Of a stretch of DNA of 58,124 nucleotides, positions 27,393 through 35,248 are shown piece by piece. The stretch's first letter is position 1, and each line of letters starts with the position of its first letter. The notes below the pieces were generated by a model that worked only from the letters and a program-made list of their open reading frames with translations, did not search any database and was not told the origin of the DNA. Position numbers and translations under genes: made by a program. The stretch comes from an uncultured Mucilaginibacter sp. (lineage in GTDB: Bacteria; Bacteroidota; Bacteroidia; Sphingobacteriales; Sphingobacteriaceae), in contig NZ_CAMLHX010000024.1 in NCBI RefSeq assembly GCF_946479965.1, forward strand, positions 1 to 58,124, read 5' to 3'.

Positions 27393-27612
27393 CAGGATCC
27401 TTCTTTAACAAACGTGAAAATCGTAATACAGCGTATATCATAATAAGAACGCCAAATCCTGTTCTTTGAAATCCCGCAAGCTGCGGTAGCATTGCCTTCC
27501 AAAAAATTATCATCAGGCCAAGGCCCAAAACACAAAGCGCTGTTATAGCTCCTAAAATAAGCAAAAACCGCCTTTTGAGCGATTTTTGCCTACTATCAAA
27601 TTTTATTGGCAT
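27382..27612 (-). CDS. small two-helix membrane protein in the Ton cluster
   Basis: A 76-aa protein starting MPIKFDSRQK. It has a basic N-terminus, two hydrophobic helices (about residues 18-36 and 48-62) and a charged tail ending KKDPDEV. A longer reading frame would extend 69 bp upstream into tonB. The chosen ATG lies 4 bp after the tonB stop, which fits operon spacing. I do not recognise a named family. Its position between tonB and the PstS-like gene suggests co-expression with the Ton complex. Confidence 0.7.
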   Translation of the reverse strand: MPIKFDSRQKSLKRRFLLILGAITALCVLGLGLMIIFWKAMLPQLAGFQRTGFGVLIMIYAVLRFSRLLKKDPDEV

Positions 27613-27616
27613 TACA

Positions 27617-28441
27617 CTACTCTTCAGAGCCCAGCGTAAAGTTGATCGGAACGGTGTACTGCACACGCACCGGCCGGCCATTTTGAACGCCAGGTTTCCA
27701 CTTTGGTGATTTCTTTAATATACGAATAGCTTCCTCTTTCAAAGTTTCGCTTGGTCCACGTTGAGCGTTAATATCTGTCAAACTTCCGTCCTTTTCAACT
27801 ACGAACTGAATGAAAACTTTACCCTGCACATTATTCTCTCTGTCAACACCAGGGTATTTGATATTTTTCTCCAGATACTTAGTAAAGGCTGCAGCTCCAC
27901 CCGGAAACTCCGGTGACGACTCAACCGAAACGAAAATCTTGTTTTCGTCTTCAGTAACCTGTTTAATATCTGAATTACCTACCGGCTCATCAATACGGAT
28001 CTCGGCATTAGGATCACCTTTCTGATCTTTAGGACCAGGATCGGCTACCTTAAGTTCCTCCTGTGTAGGTGGATCTTCTTTTACCTCAACGTCAGGCTTC
28101 ACAACCAAAGGAGGGAACTTTACCTGATCTACTTTTGGTTTTGGTGGCTCCGGTGGTGGCGGAGGTGGTACTTTTTTCTGCTCTTCAGGCGGCGGCGGGG
28201 CTAAAATAACATCAGTCATTTTAACCTTCTCATCAGCCTTCGGAATGAATCCATCAATCATGTTGATGATCGTTTTCATGGATATAACAAGTACGAAAAA
28301 TACTATGCCAAACGCTAACGCGCGGTTAGTATTGCGCGGATTAGCTTTTCTAAGCTCATATGCTCCGTATGCCTTGTTACGCCCGGTAAAAACAACGTCG
28401 ATCCACTCCTGCTTTAATATGTCTAATTTAGATCCCAGCAT
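27617..28441 (-). CDS. tonB: TonB family energy transducer
   Basis: A 274-aa protein with one N-terminal membrane helix (about residues 40-62), a Pro-rich periplasmic spacer (PPPPPEEQ... PPPPPPEPPKPK, about 85-110) and a C-terminal TonB domain (about 190-270, with FPGGAAAFTKYL, IQFVVEKDGSLTD and KWKPGVQNGRPVRVQYTVPI). It transmits proton-motive energy from ExbBD to outer-membrane TonB-dependent receptors. The N-terminal WIDVVFTGRNKAYGAYELRK motif is typical of Bacteroidota TonB proteins. Confidence 0.95.
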   Translation of the reverse strand: MLGSKLDILKQEWIDVVFTGRNKAYGAYELRKANPRNTNRALAFGIVFFVLVISMKTIINMIDGFIPKADEKVKMTDVILAPPPPEEQKKVPPPPPPEPPKPKVDQVKFPPLVVKPDVEVKEDPPTQEELKVADPGPKDQKGDPNAEIRIDEPVGNSDIKQVTEDENKIFVSVESSPEFPGGAAAFTKYLEKNIKYPGVDRENNVQGKVFIQFVVEKDGSLTDINAQRGPSETLKEEAIRILKKSPKWKPGVQNGRPVRVQYTVPINFTLGSEE

Positions 28442-28489
28442 GGTTCCGAGTTTTAATTTTTAACGTTTATATTTTATTTAAATTATATC

Positions 28490-29032
28490 TTAATATAATC
28501 CATCTCTCTGTAGCAATCCAATTTCGTCTTGCGTAATATCCTGTATCGCCCTGATCTGGTTACCTACGATGTTTAATTCGTCCATAACACTCACAACGTT
28601 CTCGTAAGTAGACTTACTGCTTGGCTTTACTATAACGATCATGTCTTTGCCTTGCGTCCTTTTAACTTCAGCGGATTTCTCAAGTAAAGTTTTACGTAGT
28701 CCGTTTCTGCCAAAGCCATCAACGGTTGGGCCTGCAATCGGTTTAGCAGGCTGGCCAATATACCATTCCACTTTGTTGTCTTTTCCAACCAAAATGGTCA
28801 TTGTACGGCTTTCAGCTACATCCAATTCCACCTTTTTATTGTCGTCCTGTTTATCAGGCATGGTAAGGTCCATAGCCTTAGGCTTTTGGAGGGTAGTAGT
28901 AAGGATGAAGAAAGTTATAAGCAAGAAAGCCAGATCCACCATGGCTGTTAAATCCACACGTGTTGATGCTTTTTTACTTCTTACCTTCCCGCCGCCTTTT
29001 TTACCCCCGCCGGAGGTATCTAATTCTGCCAT
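28490..29032 (-). CDS. exbD: ExbD/TolR family biopolymer transport protein (second copy)
   Basis: A 180-aa protein with a basic N-terminus, one membrane helix carrying the proton-binding Asp (VDLTAMVDLAFLLITFFIL, about residues 26-44) and a periplasmic domain. It works with ExbB as the proton-driven motor of the Ton system. Two exbD genes in tandem are usual in Bacteroidota clusters. It lies 6 bp downstream of the first exbD. Confidence 0.93.
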   Translation of the reverse strand: MAELDTSGGGKKGGGKVRSKKASTRVDLTAMVDLAFLLITFFILTTTLQKPKAMDLTMPDKQDDNKKVELDVAESRTMTILVGKDNKVEWYIGQPAKPIAGPTVDGFGRNGLRKTLLEKSAEVKRTQGKDMIVIVKPSSKSTYENVVSVMDELNIVGNQIRAIQDITQDEIGLLQRDGLY

Positions 29033-29038
29033 ATCTTT

Positions 29039-29653
29039 TTATTTTTGCACTTTTCTAAGTGATGTAATTAAACTGAATTTGTTCACTTCCTGTTTTTGCA
29101 GGGTTTTTATAATATCGGCAATTTTGGGGTATTCTTCCTTGCTATCGCCTTTAATGGCAACGGTTAGTACAGCATTATGTAGCGCTACGTCTGCCTTGCG
29201 GGTTTCTTTAACCCAATGGTACAGTTCATTGTTGTCGGTTGTGTCAACAGGAATACCTACTTGTTTGACATTTCCTCGGTCTGCAATCGGTACAGCCAAC
29301 AATTGCTTTAACTGTACAATAGGCACACCAAATGATTCTGTATTACCAAAAGCATTTACTTCTTCAGGCGTGAAGGCAATTCCATATTTTTCCCCCATTG
29401 CCTTTAAAGTTTCCATTCTCAGGTCGGCACCTTCAATATTATAAAATACTTTTCCCTGGCCAACTATAATTGCGGCAAAATCAGTTTCAGGAAGCATTAC
29501 TTCCGATGCGGCAGCTGGCACTATAGCTGTAATCGGGTCCTGAGTTTTTGGTTTTGCCGACAATATGAAGAATGTAAGCAAAAGAAACGCTACGTCGCAC
29601 ATGGCGGTCATGTCAATTGCTGTACTCTTTCTTGGGACTTTTACTCTGGGCAT
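29039..29653 (-). CDS. exbD: ExbD/TolR family biopolymer transport protein (first copy)
   Basis: A 204-aa ExbD-like protein. The membrane helix with its essential Asp reads DMTAMCDVAFLLLTFFIL (about residues 14-31), followed by a longer periplasmic domain than in the second copy. The two copies probably form heterodimers within the ExbB ring. It follows exbB after an 88-bp spacer that contains nested stem-loops. Confidence 0.93.
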   Translation of the reverse strand: MPRVKVPRKSTAIDMTAMCDVAFLLLTFFILSAKPKTQDPITAIVPAAASEVMLPETDFAAIIVGQGKVFYNIEGADLRMETLKAMGEKYGIAFTPEEVNAFGNTESFGVPIVQLKQLLAVPIADRGNVKQVGIPVDTTDNNELYHWVKETRKADVALHNAVLTVAIKGDSKEEYPKIADIIKTLQKQEVNKFSLITSLRKVQK

Positions 29654-29670
29654 AATCTAATTTTTTAATA

Positions 29671-29739
29671 TTTAGTGTTTAAATAATCGGTTTATATATC
29701 CGGCTCTTTTTAGGAGCCGGATATTAGGCAAACACTAAA
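29671..29739. other. nested intercistronic stem-loops between exbB and exbD
   Basis: An 11-bp perfect stem (ATATCCGGCTC 29696-29706, complement 29714-29724, loop of 7) is enclosed by a second perfect 10-bp pair (TTTAGTGTTT 29671-29680 with AAACACTAAA 29730-29739). There is no poly-T after the stem on the minus strand, so it looks like a processing or attenuation structure, not a full terminator. Confidence 0.7.
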
Positions 29740-29741
29740 AT

Positions 29742-30575
29742 TTATTTGTTTTTATGCGATGCAGCAAATGTTTGTACAATGCTGAATCCTGTTTCGTCAA
29801 TTGCGTAAGTTAAACCATCAATTTTTGAAGTGAACAAGTTGTACATTACGATAGATACAGTTGATGTTGTGATACCCATTGCAGTGTTTACAAGTGCTTC
29901 AGAGATAGCTGCTGATAATTTTGAAGTGTTGTTACCAGAACCTGATAACTCGGCGAAGGCCTTGATCATACCAATTACTGTTCCTAACAAACCTGTTAAT
30001 GTACCGATAGATACCAATGTAGCTATGATAGTTAGGTTTTGCTCTAACATTGGCATTTCCAATGAGGTAGCTTCTTCAATGTCTTTTTGGATAGCTAATG
30101 TTTTTTGATCAACATCTAATGTAGCTTCCAACTCCATTTCGCGATATTTTTTAAGACCAGATTTGATTACGTTAGCAACAGAACCTTTTTGTTTGTCGCA
30201 CTCGCTTGAAGCGGCATCAATGTTACCTGAGTTAAGGAAACCTTGTATTTTTCTAACAAAAGCATCAACGTTGCTGGTACCTGAAGCTTTACCGATAACG
30301 ATAAATCTTTCAATAGAGAATACGATAACCATTAAGATGTAAGACATACCCAGTGGTACTAAGAAACCACCTTTGTGTACAGTTCCATAGATGTCTGTTG
30401 GCTCGCCGTCAACCACATCTCCCCCTTTGTAATGACTTGGATCACCTAATATAAATACGAATATTATAATTGCCACAGCAAGACAAATTGGAATGGTCAG
30501 GCTTGCAAAAATGCTGCTTTTGCTTGAGCTTTCTTTTTTAGCAGTAGTAGTTGGTTTTGTTGGTGCGTTTGCCAT
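29742..30575 (-). CDS. exbB: MotA/TolQ/ExbB proton channel family protein
   Basis: A 277-aa inner-membrane protein with three main helices (about residues 24-45, 80-98 and 190-240). The C-terminal block GLLGTVIGMIKAFAEL, with the family's channel-lining helix, is intact. ExbB pentamers form the stator ring around ExbD and energise TonB. It is the first gene of the cluster exbB-exbD-exbD-tonB-small membrane protein-PstS-like-TPR. A 505-bp AT-rich region precedes it. Confidence 0.94.
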   Translation of the reverse strand: MANAPTKPTTTAKKESSSKSSIFASLTIPICLAVAIIIFVFILGDPSHYKGGDVVDGEPTDIYGTVHKGGFLVPLGMSYILMVIVFSIERFIVIGKASGTSNVDAFVRKIQGFLNSGNIDAASSECDKQKGSVANVIKSGLKKYREMELEATLDVDQKTLAIQKDIEEATSLEMPMLEQNLTIIATLVSIGTLTGLLGTVIGMIKAFAELSGSGNNTSKLSAAISEALVNTAMGITTSTVSIVMYNLFTSKIDGLTYAIDETGFSIVQTFAASHKNK

Positions 30576-31080
30576 TACTTTAAATTTTAGTTTTGATTTT
30601 AGTTTTTGTTTATGTTTTTAATTTAACGTGCTTTTTTTTAGCGGATAACAAAATTAAACTTTTAATGAAATAAAAAAACTCTTTTGTTATTCTTTAACAA
30701 TTATTTAATAATAAGAACCTTTGCCGCCGTTTTATTAAACGCAGATAGCTATAAATCTTTGTATTAAACAATCTTTTACAATGAAACCCATTATTTTTTA
30801 TAATCGCAAACAATACTTTACATATTTTATGTAATTATACTGTTATAGTTAAACTTTCGTGTTTGTTACTTAAACATGCGTGATAAAAGATAAACTTTCC
30901 TCACATACAGCATTCCGGCACAAACGTTCAGGTTTTAAATAATAACCACTGCAATACGTTTATAAATTGGTTTAATTGGTTGCGCAATGATAATCATTAC
31001 AAGTATAACTAAATAAATAGTTATTTTATTATTTCTGATACAATTTTTTTTTAATGCGTAATTGCAACATATACTGGCAC
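30576..31080. other. 505-bp AT-rich region upstream of exbB
   Basis: No gene is seen. The near promoter on the minus strand is TAATTTTG (30649-30656), an exact TAnnTTTG element about 74 bp before the exbB ATG. The rest is very AT-rich, contains only frames shorter than about 20 codons, and ends with a Fur-box-like sequence at 30986-30998. Confidence 0.55.
30986..30998. promoter_or_regulatory. Fur-box-like palindrome
   Basis: AATGATAATCATT is identical to the central 13 bases of the 19-bp Fur consensus GATAATGATAATCATTATC. It lies about 410 bp upstream of exbB. On the minus strand TATACTTG, one base off TAnnTTTG, lies directly upstream of it (about 31002-31009), so the box could cover a second, distal promoter of the Ton cluster. 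Confidence 0.5.
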
Positions 31081-31422
31081 TTATCCGCCTGCCTTTTTTG
31101 CTTTAAAACCTTCTGCCAATAACATAGCCAGGATTTTATCGCGAAAATCGCCCTGTATCAGAATCTCTCCATCTTTAACAGAACCTCCTACTCCGCATTT
31201 AGTTTTGAGTTTCTTACCCAATTCTTCCATCTCGGCTGCTTTTCCTATAAACCCTGTAATAGCAGTAACCATTTTGCCCCCGCCTTTTCTATCCAGGTAT
31301 ATCTTCAAATTTTGTTGGCGTGGTGGCGTAACCGCATCTGCTTCCGCCTGTGGTTGGTTATTATTAAAATCCGGGTCGGTTGAGTACACGAGGCCTGAAA
31401 AACTATTTAACTTTTTTGACAT
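31081..31422 (-). CDS. SUI1-family translation initiation factor (YciH-like)
   Basis: A 113-aa protein with a C-terminal SUI1/eIF1 domain (about residues 35-110). The family's basic loop and the [18 protein letters not shown] segment are present (about 80-97). Bacterial homologues such as YciH affect start-site discrimination on the ribosome, but their physiological role is poorly known. It lies 9 bp after the lipid kinase gene and is probably co-transcribed with it. Confidence 0.88.
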   Translation of the reverse strand: MSKKLNSFSGLVYSTDPDFNNNQPQAEADAVTPPRQQNLKIYLDRKGGGKMVTAITGFIGKAAEMEELGKKLKTKCGVGGSVKDGEILIQGDFRDKILAMLLAEGFKAKKAGG

Positions 31423-31431
31423 ATGGTGTGC

Positions 31432-32319
31432 TTAGTTCTTAAAAGTATCGCCAACAATTACTTGTAAAGTAGCCGGCTTTATTGTTATATCTACCTTCGC
31501 TTCCATTTTTGCCGGTTCGCCATCCAAGTGCATGGGCCCTGCCTCATCTCGTTTAACTTCTATATGCTGTCCCTTTATTATCTCCACAAAACCTGAACTA
31601 TCGGCTGTTTTAGTAAACATACGTAAAACCATCTCAGGAAAACGGTACAACGGGAATGGCTTTACTATACAAACATCAAGCGAACCATCCTGCACCGAAG
31701 CCTTTGGTGATATATGCGCGTTATTACCGTACTGCGATGAATTGGCAATGCTTAAAATAAACGCTTTACGAGTGTAATTAACGCCATCAATATTTAAATA
31801 GTATGTATCCGACTTATAATTTATAATTTCTGCAAGCGATGATTTTACATAGCTGAAAAAACCCCGCTTTTTACCCCCTGCAAAAACCTGGCCTATGTGC
31901 GCGTCGAAACCCATTCCGGCTATATTAAAAAATGGGTGACCGTTAGCTTCGGCCGAATCAATTGCTTCAACCTGAAGTTTATTTAATGTTTTTATTGATT
32001 CTTCAATACCCATGGGGATCCCTAAAAAACGCGCTAATCCGTTTCCTGATCCACAGGGGATTATACCCAGCGTTAAACCACTACCCACCAAACCCGATGC
32101 CGTTTCGTTAACAGTACCATCTCCACCCACTGCAACAACAAGGTCGTATTTTCCTACAGCGTCTGCTGCTACCTCGCTGGCATGTGCCACGCCTGTTGTA
32201 AATATAATAGTAGACTCAAACAAAGTTTTATCCAGATGCTTTTCTATCTGTCCGGGCACATTGTCCTTCTTCTTCCCTCCCGATATCGGATTTATGATAA
32301 ATAATGCTTTCTTTTTCAA
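31432..32319 (-). CDS. diacylglycerol/lipid kinase family protein (YegS-like)
   Basis: A 295-aa soluble lipid kinase of the DAGK catalytic family. The nucleotide-binding blocks VAVGGDGTVNETASG (near residue 60) and IIPCGSGNGLARFLG (near 87) are intact, and the opening FIINPISGGKK is typical. It phosphorylates a lipid hydroxyl with ATP. Whether the substrate is diacylglycerol, phosphatidylglycerol or a sphingoid base (Sphingobacteriaceae make sphingolipids) cannot be told. It heads a two-gene unit with the SUI1 gene. Confidence 0.88.
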   Translation of the reverse strand: MKKKALFIINPISGGKKKDNVPGQIEKHLDKTLFESTIIFTTGVAHASEVAADAVGKYDLVVAVGGDGTVNETASGLVGSGLTLGIIPCGSGNGLARFLGIPMGIEESIKTLNKLQVEAIDSAEANGHPFFNIAGMGFDAHIGQVFAGGKKRGFFSYVKSSLAEIINYKSDTYYLNIDGVNYTRKAFILSIANSSQYGNNAHISPKASVQDGSLDVCIVKPFPLYRFPEMVLRMFTKTADSSGFVEIIKGQHIEVKRDEAGPMHLDGEPAKMEAKVDITIKPATLQVIVGDTFKN

Positions 32320-32393
32320 CTACCTATTAATTAAGGTGCCAAAAGTAATTGTATTTTCTGCTTTGTGAAAAATTGTTTTATTTTTGCCCAGTT

Positions 32394-32470
32394 GATGGTG
32401 GACTGATTTAGCTACCCGGTATAGTTTTTACCGTGAGTTTGATTGCAACCACGTAAAAAAGTGCTAATCA
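32394..32470 (+). promoter_or_regulatory. candidate SAM-II-type riboswitch upstream of metK
   Basis: The leader holds the SAM-II words in order: ACTGATTTA (32402-32410), TTGCAA (32443-32448), CGTAAAAAA (32452-32460) and GCTAA (32463-32467). GTGG (32398-32401) pairs with CCAC (32449-32452) as P1. TTAGC (32408-32412) pairs with GCTAA as the pseudoknot. An extra hairpin, CGGTA to TACCG (32417-32433), enlarges the loop compared with the compact alphaproteobacterial form. The metK ATG is about 75 bp downstream. Confirmation needs a covariance-model search. Confidence 0.6.
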
Positions 32471-32541
32471 TGCTTCTTTACTTATAGCAATTGCAACTCT
32501 CTCAACCAGTATTTACTGTCTCAATTTATTTAATTTATAAT

Positions 32542-33792
32542 ATGCCTTATTTATTTACGTCAGAGTCGGTATCAGAGGGTCATCCTGATAAAGTTGCCGA
32601 CCAAATATCGGATGCTTTGATAGACAATTTTCTTGCTTTCGACCCCGAATCAAAAGTAGCCTGCGAAACTTTAGTAACTACCGGTCAGGTTATATTAGCC
32701 GGCGAAGTAAAATCCAAGGCTTATCTTGACGTACAAAGAATAGCGCGCGAGGTGATCAACAAAATTGGCTACACCAAAGGCGAATACATGTTTGATGGCA
32801 GCTCTTGCGGTGTGCTATCAGCCATACATGAGCAATCGCCGGATATTAACCAGGGTGTTGATCGTAAGGCGAAAGAAGAGCAAGGTGCCGGCGACCAAGG
32901 TATGATGTTTGGCTATGCTACTATCGAGACCGACAACTATATGCCGCTGGCATTAGATATTGCCCACGCTTTATTAATTGAGTTGGCAGCCATCCGCCGC
33001 GAAAATTCTGATATCAAATACCTTCGTCCTGATGCAAAGTCTCAGGTTACGTTGGAGTATGATGACAATAACCAGCCTACCCGTATAGATGCTATAGTAA
33101 TTTCTACCCAGCATGACGACTTTGATGAAGAAAAAGCAATGCTGGCCAAGATTAGTCAGGACATTATCTCTATCCTTATCCCACGGGTAAAAGCTAAATA
33201 TCCAAAATACGCCCACTTTTTTAACAGCGATATTAAATATCACATTAACCCAACCGGTAAATTTGTTATTGGTGGGCCACACGGCGATACCGGCTTAACC
33301 GGTCGTAAGATCATTGTTGATACTTACGGCGGCAAAGGCGCGCATGGTGGTGGCGCATTTTCTGGCAAGGACCCGTCAAAGGTTGACCGCTCTGCTGCTT
33401 ATGCCACCCGCCATATTGCTAAAAATTTAGTAGCTGCTGGCGTTTGCAGCGAGGTATTGGTACAGGTATCATACGCTATAGGTGTTGCACAACCAATGGG
33501 CATTTATGTAAATACCTACGGCACGGCCAAAGTTGGTTTAAATGATGGCGAAATAGCCCGCAAGGTTGAAGCTATATTTAATATGACGCCGTACGCTATA
33601 GAAACCCGCTTTAAACTGCGCAATCCTATTTACAGCGAGACAGCAGCTTACGGGCACTTTGGCAAACCAAGCCAAACGGTTACTAAAAGCTTTACCCACC
33701 ATGATGGCTCTGTTATCTCTCGCGAGGTTGAGTTGTTTACTTGGGAAAAGTTGGACTACGTTGATAAAGTTAAAGCAGCTTTCGGATTATAA
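32542..33792 (+). CDS. metK: S-adenosylmethionine synthetase
   Basis: A 416-aa enzyme that makes S-adenosylmethionine from methionine and ATP. The conserved GHPDK loop at the N-terminus ([15 protein letters not shown]), the hexapeptide GAGDQG (near residue 118) and the P-loop-like block [19 protein letters not shown] (near 271) are intact. The start is set at [12 protein letters not shown] 51 bp upstream is open in frame but lies in the leader. The probable SAM-binding riboswitch upstream suggests feedback control by its own product. Confidence 0.97.
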   Translation: MPYLFTSESVSEGHPDKVADQISDALIDNFLAFDPESKVACETLVTTGQVILAGEVKSKAYLDVQRIAREVINKIGYTKGEYMFDGSSCGVLSAIHEQSPDINQGVDRKAKEEQGAGDQGMMFGYATIETDNYMPLALDIAHALLIELAAIRRENSDIKYLRPDAKSQVTLEYDDNNQPTRIDAIVISTQHDDFDEEKAMLAKISQDIISILIPRVKAKYPKYAHFFNSDIKYHINPTGKFVIGGPHGDTGLTGRKIIVDTYGGKGAHGGGAFSGKDPSKVDRSAAYATRHIAKNLVAAGVCSEVLVQVSYAIGVAQPMGIYVNTYGTAKVGLNDGEIARKVEAIFNMTPYAIETRFKLRNPIYSETAAYGHFGKPSQTVTKSFTHHDGSVISREVELFTWEKLDYVDKVKAAFGL

Positions 33793-33812
33793 GAAAGTTC
33801 ACAATATTAATC

Positions 33813-33838
33813 AGGGCGGTGCATAACCGCCCTTTTTT
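33813..33838 (+). terminator. metK terminator
   Basis: GGGCGGT (33814-33820) pairs with ACCGCCC (33826-33832) and six T residues follow. This is a clean intrinsic terminator 21 bp after the metK stop. Confidence 0.92.
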
Positions 33839-33863
33839 ATGCAGCAATAATTGGTAATAAGCT

Positions 33864-34424
33864 ATGCATCATCCCGAAGAGAACCCCTGGCAGGTAACAT
33901 CGCAACAAAACGTTTACGATAATAACTGGATAAACCTTACCGAATACCAGGTGATAAACCCAGCCGGCAAGCCGGGTATTTATGGCAAGGTGCATTTTAA
34001 AAACCGCGCCACTGGCGTTGTACCGCTTGATGCCGACGGTAACACCTACCTGGTGGGCCAGTACCGCTTTGCGCTTGATGAATACAGCTGGGAGCTACCC
34101 GAGGGCGGCGCTCCGCTTAATGAAGACCCTCTGGCTGCTGCCAAACGGGAATTACTGGAAGAAACCGGCCTTAAAGCCAATAACTGGACCGAGATACAGC
34201 GCATGCACCTAAGCAACTCGGTGAGCGACGAGCTTTGCATTATTTACCTGGCAAGGGGCTTAGCGCAGTTTGAGGCCGAGCCCGAAGATACTGAGCAACT
34301 GCAAACCCGCAAGCTGCCTTTTGAGGAGGCCTACCAAATGGTGTGCGATGGCCGCATAACCGACTCGGTTACAGTGGCGGGAATTTTAAGGGTGAAGCTG
34401 ATGTTGTTAGAAGGCAGTATCTGA
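33864..34424 (+). CDS. NUDIX hydrolase (ADP-ribose pyrophosphatase-like)
   Basis: A 186-aa NUDIX enzyme. The Nudix box GX5EX7REUXEEXGU is complete (from GGAPLNEDPL to LLEETGL, near residues 77-98) and carries the catalytic RE and EE residues. An N-terminal beta domain precedes it. The overall layout resembles ADP-ribose pyrophosphatases, which split nucleoside diphosphate-linked moieties. The substrate is unproven. It lies 50 bp before the acyltransferase gene on the same strand. Confidence 0.88.
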   Translation: MHHPEENPWQVTSQQNVYDNNWINLTEYQVINPAGKPGIYGKVHFKNRATGVVPLDADGNTYLVGQYRFALDEYSWELPEGGAPLNEDPLAAAKRELLEETGLKANNWTEIQRMHLSNSVSDELCIIYLARGLAQFEAEPEDTEQLQTRKLPFEEAYQMVCDGRITDSVTVAGILRVKLMLLEGSI

Positions 34425-34473
34425 CCCGCATAATAGCTAAAATATTTATAATTTAGCAGCAGTAATTACCGCT

Positions 34474-35214
34474 ATGAGGAAGCTTTTAGGCTACATTTTA
34501 TCGCCCATAACAATTGTACTGTTTTTTGTGGTGCTGTGCGTTTTTCAGCCGGTACAGTGGTTGTGTTATAAACTGGGTGGGTACGCTGCTCACAAACGGT
34601 CAGTAGATATACTTAACTTTTGCCTTACCGCCACAATTTACGTTTTAGGCGATACCGTTACCTACATCAACAAACAACACCTGCCCGAAGGCCGGCCCAT
34701 TGTATTTTTGGCCAATCACCAAAGTTTGCTGGATATACCGCCGTTGATATGGCACCTGCGCAGGTATCATGCTAAATTCATTTCCAAGATAGAGCTCACC
34801 AAAAACATCCCATCCATATCCTATAATTTAAAGGTGGGCGGCGGCGCTAATATTGACCGTAAGGACCAGCGCCAAGCTATTACCGAGCTGATGAAGCTGG
34901 GCGTACGTATGAAGGAAAACAACTGGTCTACTGTTATTTTCCCCGAGGGTACCCGCTCTGCGGATGGTAAAGTGCGCAAGTTCCAGTCGGCGGGGATAGC
35001 TACTATATTGAAGAAATGCCCGGATGCGCTGCTGGTACCTATTGCCATTAACAACTCGTGGCAGGTTGTGCGCTATGGCATTTACCCGCTTAACACTTTC
35101 ATAAGCGTTACCCTTGAGGTGCTTGAGCCCATTGAACCCAACGGCGCGCCGGTTGATGAAATGGTGGCTTTGGCAGAGACACGCATTAAGGCTTATTTAG
35201 GGCAAATTGAGTAA
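34474..35214 (+). CDS. plsC: 1-acyl-sn-glycerol-3-phosphate acyltransferase family protein
   Basis: A 246-aa membrane-associated acyltransferase with an N-terminal hydrophobic segment (residues 7-28). The catalytic NHQSLLD (HX4D, near residue 87) and the substrate-binding FPEGTRS (near 157) are the family's motifs I and III. It would acylate lysophosphatidic acid to phosphatidic acid. Homologues that make other lipids, such as ornithine or glycine lipids, share these motifs, so the substrate is an inference. Confidence 0.88.
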   Translation: MRKLLGYILSPITIVLFFVVLCVFQPVQWLCYKLGGYAAHKRSVDILNFCLTATIYVLGDTVTYINKQHLPEGRPIVFLANHQSLLDIPPLIWHLRRYHAKFISKIELTKNIPSISYNLKVGGGANIDRKDQRQAITELMKLGVRMKENNWSTVIFPEGTRSADGKVRKFQSAGIATILKKCPDALLVPIAINNSWQVVRYGIYPLNTFISVTLEVLEPIEPNGAPVDEMVALAETRIKAYLGQIE

Positions 35215-35248
35215 TGCGTTGCGCCGCTTGCGAGGCCGTCATATTATA

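Noticed and set aside
27613..27681. N-terminal extension of the 76-aa membrane protein into tonB
   Set aside because: It overlaps the tonB C-terminal domain by about 65 bp. The ATG 4 bp past the tonB stop is the natural operon start.
28641..29444. 267-aa plus-strand open frame across both exbD genes
   Set aside because: It spans two real genes and their junction. Its composition is that of antisense codons and it shows no start context.
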